64,000 bases of DNA from Marinobacter salarius (GCF_032922745.1 NZ_CP136693.1:1426001-1490000); one strand, 5' to 3'; counted from the first letter of the stretch, positions 1 through 9,074 are shown. The notes: generated by a model from the letters alone, not told the origin. Translations and numbers: made by a program.

Positions 1-802
1 GGGCGACATCCCCCAGGCGCAGGTTGGAGCCGTCCGCCAGGCTGCGTAGTACAATCGATTCGAACTGCTCAGGGGTGGTGAGCTGACCTTCACTGGTGAC
101 AGTGAAGGTAAAGGGCTCTTCCTCACTATCGGGCGGGGAGCCCAGGCGGCCGGTGGCGTATTCGGCATTCTGCTCCCGCAAGGCGGCGGCCACGTCCTGG
201 GTGGTGAGTTCATGCTTGGCGAGTCGGGCCGGATCGAGCCAGATTCGCATGGCGTAGTCCTGCAGGCCGAACAGACTGGCATCGCCCACGCCTTCGATCC
301 TCACCAGTTCGTCCAGCATGTTGAGCAGCGCATAGTTGCTGATTTCCACCATGCCCATGCTGTCGTCGGGCGAAGTAAGCACACCCAGCAGGAGAATATC
401 GGTGGAACGCGCCTGCACGCCCAGGCCCATGTCGCGCACAACCTGGGGCAGGCGCGGGGCCGCTGCCTGAACCCGGTTGTTTACGTTGATGGTGGCCTGA
501 TCAGGATCAGTGCCGATGTCGAAGGTCACCGTAAGTTTCAGGGTGCCCGTGTCGGTGCTGGTGGAGTCCATATAGATCATGTCCTCCACGCCGTTGATTT
601 CCTGCTCCAGCGGAGAGGCCACCGAGTCCGCAACCACAGCGGCACTGGCGCCCGGATAGGAAGCGGTGACCACCACCTGGGGCGGCACCACGTTCGGGTA
701 CTGCTCAAGTGGCAACAGGCGTAAGGCGGCTAACCCCGCCAGAATAATAATGACCGAAATTACGGACGCAAAAATGGGGCGGTCGATAAAAAATCGCAGC
801 AT
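1..802 (-). CDS. RND multidrug efflux permease, N-terminal part (AcrB/MexB type)
   Basis: This is the inner-membrane proton-antiport pump subunit of a tripartite RND efflux system; the gene runs off the left edge, so only about the first 267 residues are present. The translation begins with MLRFFIDRPIFASVI, the classic HAE1-family start and first membrane helix, followed by the porter-domain stretch around LEQYPNVVPPQV and YPGASA. The start codon overlaps the stop of the upstream adaptor gene (TAATG), so the two are translationally coupled. A PmrA-like box lies upstream of the operon. The substrate cannot be told from sequence. Placement beside sulfur genes may be coincidental. Confidence 0.93.
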   Translation of the reverse strand, partial: MLRFFIDRPIFASVISVIIILAGLAALRLLPLEQYPNVVPPQVVVTASYPGASAAVVADSVASPLEQEINGVEDMIYMDSTSTDTGTLKLTVTFDIGTDPDQATINVNNRVQAAAPRLPQVVRDMGLGVQARSTDILLLGVLTSPDDSMGMVEISNYALLNMLDELVRIEGVGDASLFGLQDYAMRIWLDPARLAKHELTTQDVAAALREQNAEYATGRLGSPPDSEEEPFTFTVTSEGQLTTPEQFESIVLRSLADGSNLRLGDVA

Positions 803-2013
803 TACAGGCCCGCCTGTGCACGGGTGCGGGATTGCTCCCTTTGCGCATGGGCCCGGGACGGAACTGTTTCGACAACACTCACCGACCTGCCCGGCCGGAG
901 CGAAACCTGACCGTTTACCACCAGCTGATCCCCGGCGGCGAGCCCAGCGGTTACTACCTGCAAGCCTTCAACGACAGGCCCTAATTTCACCGGCCGAGAC
1001 CTGGCCATTTGCGCGTCGGTGGCATTATTGTTTTCGACGGTAAATACCCGAGGCCCCGCCGGGCCCTCAGTGACGGCTTTCGGATCGATGAGTACAGCAT
1101 CCCTGAAAGTCCGCAGGGGTAGTTGCAGTCGCACAAATTGGCCCGGCAGCAACTCACCCTCAGTATTTGGAAACACCGCGCGCATCTCGACACTGTCGGT
1201 GAGAGGGTCGATGCGGGCGTCGGTATAATTCAACTGGCCCGCATGGGGGAAGACTCGTCCACGATCCAGAAGCAAGCCGGTTTCCACCGGTCCACCAGAC
1301 CTGCCTGCAAACGCGGCCTGATGCATGGCGGCATCACCGGAAGGCAAGGTGAAATAAACGTGAATAGGGTCGCGCGGCGTGATGGTGGTCAGCAGGGTGC
1401 CGGCTTCCACCAGACTGCCTGCCGCGAGGGCCTCAAGCCCAGCGACGCCTGCCACGGTCGCTTCTACCTGGGCATAGTTCAACATTCGCTTCGCGTCATT
1501 CTCGGCTACCTCAGCTTTCTTTAGCCGAGCCGATGTCGCCTGCAGTGCGGTCTCGGCCTTGTCCCTGTCGTACTCACTGCTCACCTTGCGGGCAAACAGC
1601 TCCTGCTGGCAACGCCATTCCCGCTCCGCATTACTGTGCTCCGCCCGAACCTCGGCCAACTCCGCCTCGGCCAATTCCAGTGCCAGGGAGTAGGACTCCG
1701 GATCAATCTGAAACAGGGTCTCGCCCTTCTGGACAAGCTGCCCCTCCTGGTACAAGCGCTTTTTTAGAACGCCCCCCACCTGCGCACGCAGTTCCACGGC
1801 GCCAGGACTTCGCACCCGGGCGGCGTATTCGCCGTACTGCACCGCGTCGCCGGTTTCCACGACAGCGACGGTCACCTCTGCGCCAGATGTTTTCGGTTCG
1901 GATGTGCTCGACTCGGTGCCGCAGGCGCCAAGCAGCATTGCAGCTGCCAGAACAACAAGCCCTGACAACCAGCGAGAAAAGACCGATGGAAAAAACAGAT
2001 GCACTAGCTTCAT
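802..2013 (-). CDS. RND efflux periplasmic adaptor lipoprotein (membrane fusion protein)
   Basis: A 403-residue HlyD/AcrA-type adaptor that links an RND pump to an outer-membrane channel. The N-terminus has a lipoprotein signal ending in a lipobox (LLGAC, Cys near residue 31), so it should be anchored to the inner membrane facing the periplasm. The middle has the lipoyl/barrel-sandwich half-motifs (RAQVGGVLKKRLYQEGQ and the matching VEATVAGVAG) around a coiled-coil hairpin rich in Glu, Ala and Arg. The beta-barrel and membrane-proximal domains follow (GQFVRLQLPLR, VVNGQVSLRPG). It is the first gene of an operon with the permease. A response-regulator-type box sits 57-73 nt upstream of its ATG. 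Confidence 0.93.
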   Translation of the reverse strand: MKLVHLFFPSVFSRWLSGLVVLAAAMLLGACGTESSTSEPKTSGAEVTVAVVETGDAVQYGEYAARVRSPGAVELRAQVGGVLKKRLYQEGQLVQKGETLFQIDPESYSLALELAEAELAEVRAEHSNAEREWRCQQELFARKVSSEYDRDKAETALQATSARLKKAEVAENDAKRMLNYAQVEATVAGVAGLEALAAGSLVEAGTLLTTITPRDPIHVYFTLPSGDAAMHQAAFAGRSGGPVETGLLLDRGRVFPHAGQLNYTDARIDPLTDSVEMRAVFPNTEGELLPGQFVRLQLPLRTFRDAVLIDPKAVTEGPAGPRVFTVENNNATDAQMARSRPVKLGPVVEGLQVVTAGLAAGDQLVVNGQVSLRPGRSVSVVETVPSRAHAQREQSRTRAQAGL

Positions 2014-2069
2014 TAAAACCGCTCCGGGGACAGGCGAACCAAAAAGGCTGGCAAGTCAACCACGGGATT

Positions 2070-2086
2070 ATTAAGGCGGTATTAAA
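2070..2086 (-). promoter_or_regulatory. PmrA/QseB-type response-regulator box upstream of the RND operon
   Basis: Read on the minus strand this is TTTAAT, five bases, CTTAAT: two direct half-sites spaced exactly as in PmrA/BasR-family operators (YTTAAK-N5-YTTAAK). It lies 57-73 nt before the adaptor start and has the same orientation as transcription. Two further copies occur at 4267-4283 and 24142-24158. The neighbouring regulators belong to the QseB/PmrA subfamily. The regulatory role is inferred from pattern and spacing. Confidence 0.6.
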
Positions 2087-2133
2087 TGCACCTCAGCTAA
2101 AAGCGTCTGGCCAGCACATCCCATCTAGCCACT

Positions 2134-3444
2134 TCAGAGAACTCTTGGTAATGCCAATTCCCAGTCCATGCCGCCGCGTGCATTTTCCTCTGCGTGAAGG
2201 CGACCATTGAATTGCTCGGCAATGGATTCCACGATAGTCAGCCCAAGCCCATGCCCTTGTTCAGGCGCTCGAATGTTTTGTTGTCCATCGACGTGCTCGC
2301 TGGTTGACGGGCTATGGCCTCCATCGCGAATGATAAGCCTGACCATATCTCGATGATTCGACACCTGGCAGGAAACGGTCAGCTCCACCGGCTGGTCATG
2401 GCTGGAAAATTTCAAGGCATTTTCAAGCAGGTTCCTTACCGCGATAACCACCAAAGGGTGTGGTGCGTTCACGAGAATGTTCTCTGTTTCCAGATTCTGT
2501 TTTACTCGTTCTCTCCCCGGCATATCCACAAGCGCCTCGCATATGGCGATGCTTACCGAACAGGGCTCAAACTCGCGCCAGTCATCCCGGCTCTCCAAAC
2601 GCGCCAGCATCAATAACTGCTCGGCGACATTCTGTAGCCGTTGCACGCCCGTTTCCGCCCTGGCCAGAGCCAGTTGCTGCTGTTCCCCGTCGATGCGACG
2701 GGCTACTTGCAGGTGGGTTTTAATTCCGGTTAAAGGCGTCCGGAACTCGTGGGCCGTATTGCTGGCAAACCGCTGTTCGCGGATCACTGTGCGCTCGACA
2801 CGCACAAACAGGAAATTCAGTGTGTTGACGATGGGCCTGAGTTCGGCAGGAGCGCTCCCAATTGAAAGCGGCTTGAGGTTCGCGGGTTCTCGTAACTGAA
2901 GTTCGCGAAACAGCTTTTGCAGCGGCTCCAGTCCCCGGCGCACTCCCCACCAGAGGACAACCAGGCTACCCAGCAAGGCCAGGGAGAATGGCACTACCAT
3001 CACGAGGATGATGCCGTTTTCAAGTTGTCTGCGCTCTGTAACCCGGTCAGCAGTCGTTATCTGCAGGCCATCCTGCTCCAGGGTGTAAAGCCGCCACTTC
3101 TCCCCGGCAACGGTGCGGGTGGTAAAACCAGGCTTTGCATTCGACAGGGAGGCACCGCGTGGGCCGGCGGTCTGCATCAGGATTTCGCCGGCAGCAGACC
3201 GAATCTGACACGCGACGCCCTCACTTAAGGGGGACATCAGTAATGGCTCCCTGGATACCTGAGAGAACGGCTCGGGCTGTTGAGAGATCAGACCGGCAAC
3301 CATGTTGGCTGAAGCGGCGAGGCGCTGATCCAGCGTTTCCGATACCTTGTTTCCCAGATGCAGGTACATCAACATTGCCACGGTCAGCCAAAGTATGATC
3401 AAGGACAGACTGAGCATAGCCAAGAGGCGGCTACGGAGACTCAT
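2134..3444 (-). CDS. QseC/PmrB-like sensor histidine kinase
   Basis: A 436-residue inner-membrane histidine kinase. A first membrane helix (about residues 8-30) and a second (about 145-167) enclose a periplasmic sensor of roughly 115 residues. After these come a HAMP-like linker, the H-box FASNTAHEFRTPLTGIKTHL with the phospho-accepting His, an N-box (NLLENALKFSS) and a G-box (GHGLGLTIVE). The sensor has one cysteine, C79, in the context EGVACQIRSA, at the same position as in the paralogue at 20308-21609. The ATG overlaps the stop of the regulator gene (4 nt), so the two are co-translated. The signal is unknown. The genomic setting suggests a sulfur or redox cue, which is inference. Confidence 0.9.
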   Translation of the reverse strand: MSLRSRLLAMLSLSLIILWLTVAMLMYLHLGNKVSETLDQRLAASANMVAGLISQQPEPFSQVSREPLLMSPLSEGVACQIRSAAGEILMQTAGPRGASLSNAKPGFTTRTVAGEKWRLYTLEQDGLQITTADRVTERRQLENGIILVMVVPFSLALLGSLVVLWWGVRRGLEPLQKLFRELQLREPANLKPLSIGSAPAELRPIVNTLNFLFVRVERTVIREQRFASNTAHEFRTPLTGIKTHLQVARRIDGEQQQLALARAETGVQRLQNVAEQLLMLARLESRDDWREFEPCSVSIAICEALVDMPGRERVKQNLETENILVNAPHPLVVIAVRNLLENALKFSSHDQPVELTVSCQVSNHRDMVRLIIRDGGHSPSTSEHVDGQQNIRAPEQGHGLGLTIVESIAEQFNGRLHAEENARGGMDWELALPRVL

Positions 3445-4124
3445 GCTTTTGTGCCCCGGAACCGCACGGGTGGACCCAATCGGAAACCAACCCCACGCTC
3501 AGTGATGATCAGTTTTTTACCGAATTTTTTTCGAAGATGATGGATATGAACGTTCAGGGCGTTGCTTTCGACTTCGGTATCCATCCCGTAAAGTCCATCT
3601 TTCAGACGCTCTTCACTCAATACCACCCCACGAGCATTGAGGAGCTTTTCCAGTAACGCCAATTCCCGCCGGGACAGTTCTACCGGTTCGGCGGCAAGAA
3701 AGACCTCCCCCGTCGAAGGGCGCAGTGTCAGATCGCCATGACAAATCTCTGACACGACCCTCCCTGCGGCTCGCCGTACTAGGGCATGCAAGCGTGCGGC
3801 GAGCTCGTCAAGTTCAAACGGTTTGAGGACATAGTCATCGGCTCCGGCTTCAAGCCCTTCGATCCGACGTTGCACCGCATCCCTGGCGGTGAGGATCAGT
3901 ACCGGAGTGTGCACATCTGCAGCTCGCCATTGCGCCAACACCTCTAGCCCGTCTATATCGGGCAGCCCGAGATCCAGAACAACCACGTCAGGATTGAACT
4001 GCTTCAGCGCATGCTGCGCCTCCCGACCGGTTCGAACATGATCGACCACACAATGATGAAGCTCCAGCCCGGCCCTTAAACCGGATGCCACAAGTTCGTC
4101 ATCCTCCACCATTAAAACGTGCAC
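3441..4124 (-). CDS. OmpR/QseB-family response regulator
   Basis: A two-domain regulator of 227 residues: a receiver with the acidic pocket E7-D8-D9, the phospho-acceptor Asp in VLDLGLPDIDG, the conserved Thr in LILTARD and the Lys in LKPFELDEL, followed by an OmpR/PhoB winged helix ending in a typical YRLG-like motif (GVGFRLGPP). A longer frame opens at 4184, but I chose the GTG at 4124. It is preceded by a GAGGGAG ribosome site, and the protein then begins where family members do (VHVLMVEDDEL). It is the first gene of the pair with the kinase. The likely DNA target is a CTTAAT-N5-CTTAAT box, of which three occur in this window. Confidence 0.9.
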   Translation of the reverse strand: MHVLMVEDDELVASGLRAGLELHHCVVDHVRTGREAQHALKQFNPDVVVLDLGLPDIDGLEVLAQWRAADVHTPVLILTARDAVQRRIEGLEAGADDYVLKPFELDELAARLHALVRRAAGRVVSEICHGDLTLRPSTGEVFLAAEPVELSRRELALLEKLLNARGVVLSEERLKDGLYGMDTEVESNALNVHIHHLRKKFGKKLIITERGVGFRLGPPVRFRGTKA

Positions 4125-4565
4125 ATTGACTCCCTCAGTTGGATTGCTCCGCAGCACTTTATGGTGTGCGTGGGTATTGAGCAATACGTAGAGACTGACG
4201 GTGATTCAGATTGACATCCGAGATTGTGGCTGAGCAGAGTACATCTGCATTTCGTTCCGGTCAGCTCTTAATGTTGACTTAATTCGGCTGGTTGACACTC
4301 GCGTTCCGAAAAAACAGACGGTTGGACAATTCATCCAATCAGGGGACTAGTGAGTGGGAATCTTTAGAGGGTAATCCCCCCGAAAAACAGCGGTGGCTAA
4401 AACGGGGTCAGGGTCATTAATGACATTACTAAGCTGACAACGGTTCACTACTAGTTCATCTGGAACGGCGAAGAGATCAGTTCAGTGAACAAATTCACAC
4501 GGACATAAGGCCTTGGTACTACTAAAGAGCCTGCAGTACCAGGCCAAAATGGCGTCGCGGCTGAT
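4125..4565. other. 441-nt gene-free interval with one regulator box
   Basis: I see no convincing gene here. The interval holds a perfect CTTAAT-N5-CTTAAT box (4267-4283), a TTGACA hexamer just after it at 4291-4296, and a short inverted repeat, TTGGA-N7-TCCAA (4322-4338). Everything from 4284 on is unassigned. It could contain the promoter of the minus-strand two-component operon, a small RNA on the plus strand, or remnants of a lost gene. Confidence 0.4.
4267..4283 (+). promoter_or_regulatory. PmrA/QseB-type response-regulator box (orphan orientation)
   Basis: The sequence is CTTAATGTTGACTTAAT, identical over 17 bp (20 bp with the flanking GCT) to the box before the dsbD-like gene at 24142-24158. 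It lies 143 nt upstream of the response-regulator start at 4124, but the repeats point along the plus strand, where no gene begins for more than 1.5 kb. It may autoregulate the two-component operon in inverted orientation or drive an unannotated transcript. Confidence 0.55.
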
Positions 4566-5570
4566 CTAATCACCACCCAAAGCGGCTTTTTCCTTTTCAA
4601 GGTAAACGCGATAGGCGTTGGCCTTGTTAAACGCATCGAACGCCGGCAAGTCGTCGTAGCGGGACCAGTCCGTTTGTTCATAGGCATCCTCGAATGGAAT
4701 CCATGCTTCAACCGCTCCACCCATACGGTCCCGAACATACGCCAGATAGTCATAGGTGAAGTTGAGGGCCTCCATGGCATTTTCCGATGCCTTGCCATGG
4801 CCGGGTATCAAAATTCGGGGCTTCAGTTTCCGGACCTCATCAATGGCGCTCATCCAGTTACCGGTGTCCACCTCAGAGCTGGCGAGGTATGGAACCCGGT
4901 CATTCTGGATAATATCGCCGGAAAACAGAACACCGGCGGGTTGCACCATCATCAAGCTGTCATCCGGGGCATGGGCAGGCCCCGCATGCATGATACGGAA
5001 CCGGTAATTGCCGGATTCCAGCGCAGTTTCCTCCCGAAAGGTGACATCAGGGGCGACTAACCTGGTGCTGTCATCTACCCAGGGTGAGAGTGCCTGTTTA
5101 CGCTGGTTCAGGCGTTGCGCCGCCTCCGGGCTGTTGATATAGCGACTGGATGACTCCTGGGCAAAGACCTTCGCTTTTGTCTTCTCTTTGAAGGCTTGAA
5201 GCCCGTAAACATGATCCGCATGATAATGACTGATCACTACGTGAGTTATGGGTAATTCCGTCATCTCGCGTATTTTATCAATCATTGCTGCACCAAGGCT
5301 CGGTGTTCCCAGGGCATCGAACACCACCACTCCCTGGTCGGTGATTACAAATCCGGCATTGGCCGTAAAGCCTTCATTCTGCTTTCCCGGTACCCCGGAG
5401 TGGCCGGAAAAATAGTAAACATTGTCTACGCTCACTGGTTCCGCCTCAAAAGGAATCGATAGTGGCGGATACTCAGGCGAGGATCCGGCCTTGAGTGTTC
5501 CCGACCCGAGCAATATTGCGGCTAATATTCCGACAAATCTAACACTGAAAAAAATGTTTTTTGCCCGCAT
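4566..5570 (-). CDS. Exported metallo-beta-lactamase-fold hydrolase of the sox locus (SoxH-like)
   Basis: A 334-residue MBL-fold protein with an N-terminal signal peptide (MRAKNIFFSVRFVGILAAILLGSG region). The zinc-binding motif HYHADH is intact, with further ligands in GPAHAPDD, FSGD and PGHGK. I chose the ATG at 5570 because an AGGAGAG ribosome site precedes it and the signal peptide then starts correctly. A longer frame begins at 5615. It is transcribed away from soxC. Related MBL proteins (SoxH and quinoprotein-relay hydrolases) are common beside sox genes, but their substrate is unknown. It is periplasmic by prediction. Contrast the paralogue at 13992-14927, where the metal motif is lost. 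Confidence 0.85.
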   Translation of the reverse strand: MRAKNIFFSVRFVGILAAILLGSGTLKAGSSPEYPPLSIPFEAEPVSVDNVYYFSGHSGVPGKQNEGFTANAGFVITDQGVVVFDALGTPSLGAAMIDKIREMTELPITHVVISHYHADHVYGLQAFKEKTKAKVFAQESSSRYINSPEAAQRLNQRKQALSPWVDDSTRLVAPDVTFREETALESGNYRFRIMHAGPAHAPDDSLMMVQPAGVLFSGDIIQNDRVPYLASSEVDTGNWMSAIDEVRKLKPRILIPGHGKASENAMEALNFTYDYLAYVRDRMGGAVEAWIPFEDAYEQTDWSRYDDLPAFDAFNKANAYRVYLEKEKAALGGD

Positions 5571-5830
5571 TCTGTTCTCTCCTATCTTTTTCCACGCTGC
5601 ATTAAGTGCCTGCATTGGCGGTGACTAATGTCGACTTATCCGCACTCCAAAGACTATTTTTCGAGCGCAGGCCCTACGAAGTCCAACGGCAAAGCCACTT
5701 GCAACTTGGCTGTGAGGGGGCTATAAATTTGTTATATCCTTATAAAAAAACAAAAAGACTGGCCTTTAGTCTCTGCACTGAAGTGTCGGCCGACTTTCCC
5801 GAGAGGGAATCGAAAGAGGAGAACAATAAT
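5571..5830. promoter_or_regulatory. Divergent intergenic region before soxC
   Basis: These 260 nt separate the minus-strand MBL gene from the plus-strand sox operon and must hold both promoters. An AT-rich run with candidate -10 hexamers lies at about 5721-5760. A GAGGAG ribosome site precedes soxC. No clear operator palindrome is visible. Confidence 0.4.
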
Positions 5831-7162
5831 ATGCTTGGCAAACCTCGCCGACTCAACCGGGATGTGTCAAAAGCGGTCCTTGAAGAGTCAGAACGCTTAC
5901 CCTCGGCAGAACGCAGACGTTTTCTCAGGAATGGTCTGTTTACCGCAGGTGGCGCCATGGTTGGTGGTGCGCTCGCAGGCATTGCCCCGAAGGCCCTTGC
6001 GGCGACACAGTCTCCACCCGAGATTCCATCGTGGACCCGAACTCTCGGGGCGGGTGTGGTTGCCGACCCATACGGTGTTCCCTCTCCGTTCGAAAAGGAT
6101 GTCATCCGTCGTAATGTGCCCTGGCTGACCGCTGACAAAGTCTCGTCAATCAGTTTTTCGCCACTCCAACACCTTAAGGGAATCATCACTCCAAATGGTC
6201 TTTTCTTCGAGCGCCATCATGCCGGACGACCGGAAATCGACCCCCAGCAGCACCGACTGATGATTCATGGCCTTGTAGAGCGGCCGATCATACTTTCAAT
6301 GGAAGATCTTCAGCGATTCCCCAGCGTTTCCCAGATCAATTTTATTGAGTGTCCGGCCAACGGCGGCATGGAATGGCGTGGCGCGCAGCTCAATTCGCTG
6401 CAGTTTCTGCACGGCATGGTGAGTTGTGCCGAATGGACCGGTGTTCGGCTCTCCACGCTGCTTCAGGAAGCCGGCATCAAGACTGAGGGCAAGTGGTTGT
6501 TGGCGGAAGGTGCTGATGGTGCCGCCATGACCCGGAGCATTCCGCTCGAGAAAGCCCTTGACGATGTCATTGTGGCCTATGCCCAGAACGGAGAGGCGCT
6601 GCGTCGCGAGCAGGGCTATCCCATCCGCCTGGTCGTGCCGGGCTGGGAGGGTAATACCCATGTTAAGTGGCTGCGCCGGCTCGAAGTCGGCGACAAGCCG
6701 TGGATGCAGCGTGAAGAAACGTCCAAGTACACGGATCTGATGTCGGATGGCACAGCCCATGGCTTCACCTGGGTTATGGAAGCCAAGTCGGTTATTACAT
6801 CGCCGTGCCCCGAAATGCCGTTGCGTGGCAAGGGTATTCATCAGATTGAAGGGCTCGCATGGAGTGGCCGCGGCAAGGTGAAAGCGGTCGATATTTCTGT
6901 CGACGGCGGCCAGAACTGGCAGCAGGCGCAGTTGCGGGAGCCGGTAATGTCCAAATCGCTCACGCGGTTCTCCCTCGAGTGGAAGTGGGACGGCAACCCC
7001 GCGCTGCTGCAATCCCGGGTTATTGATGAAACCGGATATGTGCAGCCGACCCTGGCTCAGCTCAAACAGGCCCGTGGCACCAACTCGATCTATCACAAAA
7101 ATTCGATCCAGACCTGGAAGGTCAACGCAGACGGAGGTGTGGTCAATGTCCAGCTTTCCTAA
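5831..7162 (+). CDS. soxC: Sulfane dehydrogenase molybdenum subunit SoxC
   Basis: A 443-residue molybdopterin oxidoreductase of the sulfite oxidase family. With the SoxD cytochrome it oxidises the sulfane sulfur left on SoxY, releasing six electrons, which allows thiosulfate oxidation to sulfate without sulfur globules. The N-terminus carries a Tat signal (RRRFLRNG, then an Ala-rich segment to KALAA), as expected for a periplasmic molybdoenzyme. The Mo-ligating Cys is in FIECPANGG. A C-terminal Mo-co dimerisation domain includes SVDGGQNW. The start at 5831 follows GAGGAG and gives the Tat motif its usual spacing; a longer frame exists upstream. soxD overlaps the 3' end. Confidence 0.93.
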   Translation: MLGKPRRLNRDVSKAVLEESERLPSAERRRFLRNGLFTAGGAMVGGALAGIAPKALAATQSPPEIPSWTRTLGAGVVADPYGVPSPFEKDVIRRNVPWLTADKVSSISFSPLQHLKGIITPNGLFFERHHAGRPEIDPQQHRLMIHGLVERPIILSMEDLQRFPSVSQINFIECPANGGMEWRGAQLNSLQFLHGMVSCAEWTGVRLSTLLQEAGIKTEGKWLLAEGADGAAMTRSIPLEKALDDVIVAYAQNGEALRREQGYPIRLVVPGWEGNTHVKWLRRLEVGDKPWMQREETSKYTDLMSDGTAHGFTWVMEAKSVITSPCPEMPLRGKGIHQIEGLAWSGRGKVKAVDISVDGGQNWQQAQLREPVMSKSLTRFSLEWKWDGNPALLQSRVIDETGYVQPTLAQLKQARGTNSIYHKNSIQTWKVNADGGVVNVQLS

Positions 7163-7823
7163 GACACCACACCTGCTCGCTGGTGCCTGTTGCGGCATTC
7201 TTCTGGCTTCACTGCCTGTTATCGGTTCTGCGGAACAGGCCGGGCATTACGGCTATGGCGAATCCGCTACGGATGAACAGATCGCTGCCTGGGATATCGA
7301 TGTTCGCCCTGACGGTATGGGGCTGCCCGAGGGCAGTGGTAGCGTCGATGAGGGCATGGCCGTTTACGAGACTTACTGTTCGTCCTGTCATGGAGCCTTC
7401 GGAGAGGGCATGGGGCGAAACCCCAAGCTGGCCGGCGGCGACGGCAGTCTTGGCCAGGACCGTCCGGAAAAGACGGTGGGAAGTTACTGGCCTTACGCCT
7501 CTACGCTCTGGGATTACATCCACAGAGCCATGCCCTTTTTTGCACCTCAATCGCTGTCGGATGATCAGGTTTATGCGCTGACCGCCTATGTCCTCAATCT
7601 CAATTACATCGTGGAAGGGGACTTCGTTGCCAACAAGGAGACCCTACCGAAGGTGGTCATGCCCAATCAGGATGGTTTCACCTGGGAAGACCCGCGACCG
7701 GTTGTTAACAACGAACGCTGTATGAAGGACTGCAAAGAATCGGCGACGGTGTCGGACTCAGCAGCTGGTAAGAACCTGACACCAAACACGACCGGTCCCC
7801 TTGATGAGGGCATGACAGAGTAA
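7146..7823 (+). CDS. soxD: SoxD, c-type cytochrome partner of SoxC
   Basis: A 225-residue exported cytochrome c that accepts electrons from the SoxC molybdenum centre. It has a signal peptide (LLAGACCGILLASLPVIGSA) and a single haem site, CSSCH, in YETYCSSCHGAFGEG. A late Met in a PFFAPQSLSD-like stretch is followed by a conserved two-cysteine segment, CMKDC. Classical alphaproteobacterial SoxD is longer and diheme, so this is a short monoheme form. The ATG at 7146 lies inside the end of soxC behind GGAGG, so translation is coupled. Confidence 0.87.
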   Translation: MSSFPKTPHLLAGACCGILLASLPVIGSAEQAGHYGYGESATDEQIAAWDIDVRPDGMGLPEGSGSVDEGMAVYETYCSSCHGAFGEGMGRNPKLAGGDGSLGQDRPEKTVGSYWPYASTLWDYIHRAMPFFAPQSLSDDQVYALTAYVLNLNYIVEGDFVANKETLPKVVMPNQDGFTWEDPRPVVNNERCMKDCKESATVSDSAAGKNLTPNTTGPLDEGMTE

Positions 7824-7875
7824 AGGCTGACCAGGAGCAAAAGGCTCCACAACGCGTGCCGAGGAGGACTACGTG

Positions 7876-8229
7876 ATGCGAAAAGCGTTAATTTCCATGT
7901 GCTTGACCACGCTCGCACTGGGTGCCACTGCGCCAGTGTTTGCCGAAACTGCCCAGGCTGACATTGACCGGGGAAAGGAGCTGGCTTTCAGCCGGAAGGA
8001 TGGTAACTGCCTGGCCTGCCACCAGATGGATGATGGCAAACTGACTGGAAACATTGGTCCGGAACTTGTGGATATGAAATCCCGCTATCCCAACAGGGAA
8101 ATCCTGTTCAATCGCATCTGGGACGAAACCCAGTTCAACCCGGTGACGGTGATGCCGCCATTCGGACGACACATGATCCTGAGCAAGCAGGAAATAAACC
8201 GAATCGTCGATTACCTGTATACGCTCTAA
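7876..8229 (+). CDS. soxX: SoxX, monoheme cytochrome c of the SoxXA complex
   Basis: A 117-residue periplasmic cytochrome that with SoxA joins thiosulfate to the SoxY cysteine and takes the electrons. A signal peptide ends at VFAETA. The haem motif is CLACH, and the distal methionine is probably in VTVMPPFG, a hallmark of SoxX. A GTG one codon earlier (7873) is also possible; both follow GAGGAGG. It is third in the sox operon. Confidence 0.92.
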   Translation: MRKALISMCLTTLALGATAPVFAETAQADIDRGKELAFSRKDGNCLACHQMDDGKLTGNIGPELVDMKSRYPNREILFNRIWDETQFNPVTVMPPFGRHMILSKQEINRIVDYLYTL

Positions 8230-8248
8230 ATGCGGAGGAGAAGTTACC

Positions 8249-8737
8249 GTGACTGACCAAAGGCGAAGAGGCTTTTTGAAGGGGATGCTCGGTGTTGGAG
8301 TTGCCGGCTTTGCGCTGGGTTCCGGCATGGTGCCACTAAGAGTCGAGGCGGCAACCGCACCCGATGCGTCCGACTGGCCGGAGAAGGCGTTCGGGACTCC
8401 CGGGGTGGATGAAACCATTGCTGAACTGTATGGGATGGAAGCGACTGAATCAGATCAGATCACCATGGATTTGCCAACCATTGCGCAGAACGGCGCCGTG
8501 GTGCCCGTGTCTGTCGAAACCACACTCCCGAACGTAACGGGCATCGCGTTGCTGGTAGCCAAAAATCCGAATGCCCTGGCGGCCTATTTTGATATTGCCG
8601 GGGATGCACTGCCATTCGTATCGAATCGCCTGAAGATGGCCGAGACGACAGATGTGGTAGCAGTCGTGATTTCTGACGGCAAACCGTACAAGGCAACCCA
8701 GAATGTGAAAGTGACCGTTGGCGGCTGCGGCGGCTGA
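8249..8737 (+). CDS. soxY: SoxY, sulfur-carrier subunit
   Basis: A 162-residue carrier that holds the sulfur intermediates on its C-terminal cysteine during the Sox cycle. The protein ends in VTVGGCGG, the diagnostic GGCGG swinging arm. The N-terminus is a Tat signal (RRRGFLKG then a hydrophobic stretch to VEAA), matching export of folded SoxYZ. It starts with GTG behind GGAGGAG. SoxZ follows 25 nt later and forms the heterodimer. Confidence 0.96.
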   Translation: MTDQRRRGFLKGMLGVGVAGFALGSGMVPLRVEAATAPDASDWPEKAFGTPGVDETIAELYGMEATESDQITMDLPTIAQNGAVVPVSVETTLPNVTGIALLVAKNPNALAAYFDIAGDALPFVSNRLKMAETTDVVAVVISDGKPYKATQNVKVTVGGCGG

Positions 8738-8762
8738 CAGCTAACCGGACAGGAGAACAATA

Positions 8763-9074
8763 ATGGCGTCCAGTATCAGAGTTCGTGCAGTAGAGAGCGA
8801 CGGTGTGACATCACTGAAAGCCCTGGTTCGACACCCTATGGATTCAGGTTTTGTAAAGGATTCGGCGGGTGATGTTATTCCCGCCCATTTCATCCAGGTT
8901 CTGACAATTTCCCATGGCGGCAAGGATGTATTTGTTGCCAACTGGGGGCCGGCGGTATCCAAGGATCCATTCCTGGAATGTCGGTTCAAGGGAGCGAAAA
9001 AAGGTGACGAAATCACTATCAGCTGGATCGATAACGAGGGCGAGAGCGATTCAACCACTGCAACGATCACTTGA
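8763..9074 (+). CDS. soxZ: SoxZ, partner of SoxY
   Basis: A 103-residue immunoglobulin-like protein that pairs with SoxY. It begins SSIRVRA and contains LVRHPMDSG and VFVANWGPAVSKDP, typical SoxZ segments. It has no signal peptide, as usual for SoxZ, which is exported by riding with SoxY through Tat. An AGGAGA ribosome site precedes the ATG. Confidence 0.96.
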   Translation: MASSIRVRAVESDGVTSLKALVRHPMDSGFVKDSAGDVIPAHFIQVLTISHGGKDVFVANWGPAVSKDPFLECRFKGAKKGDEITISWIDNEGESDSTTATIT

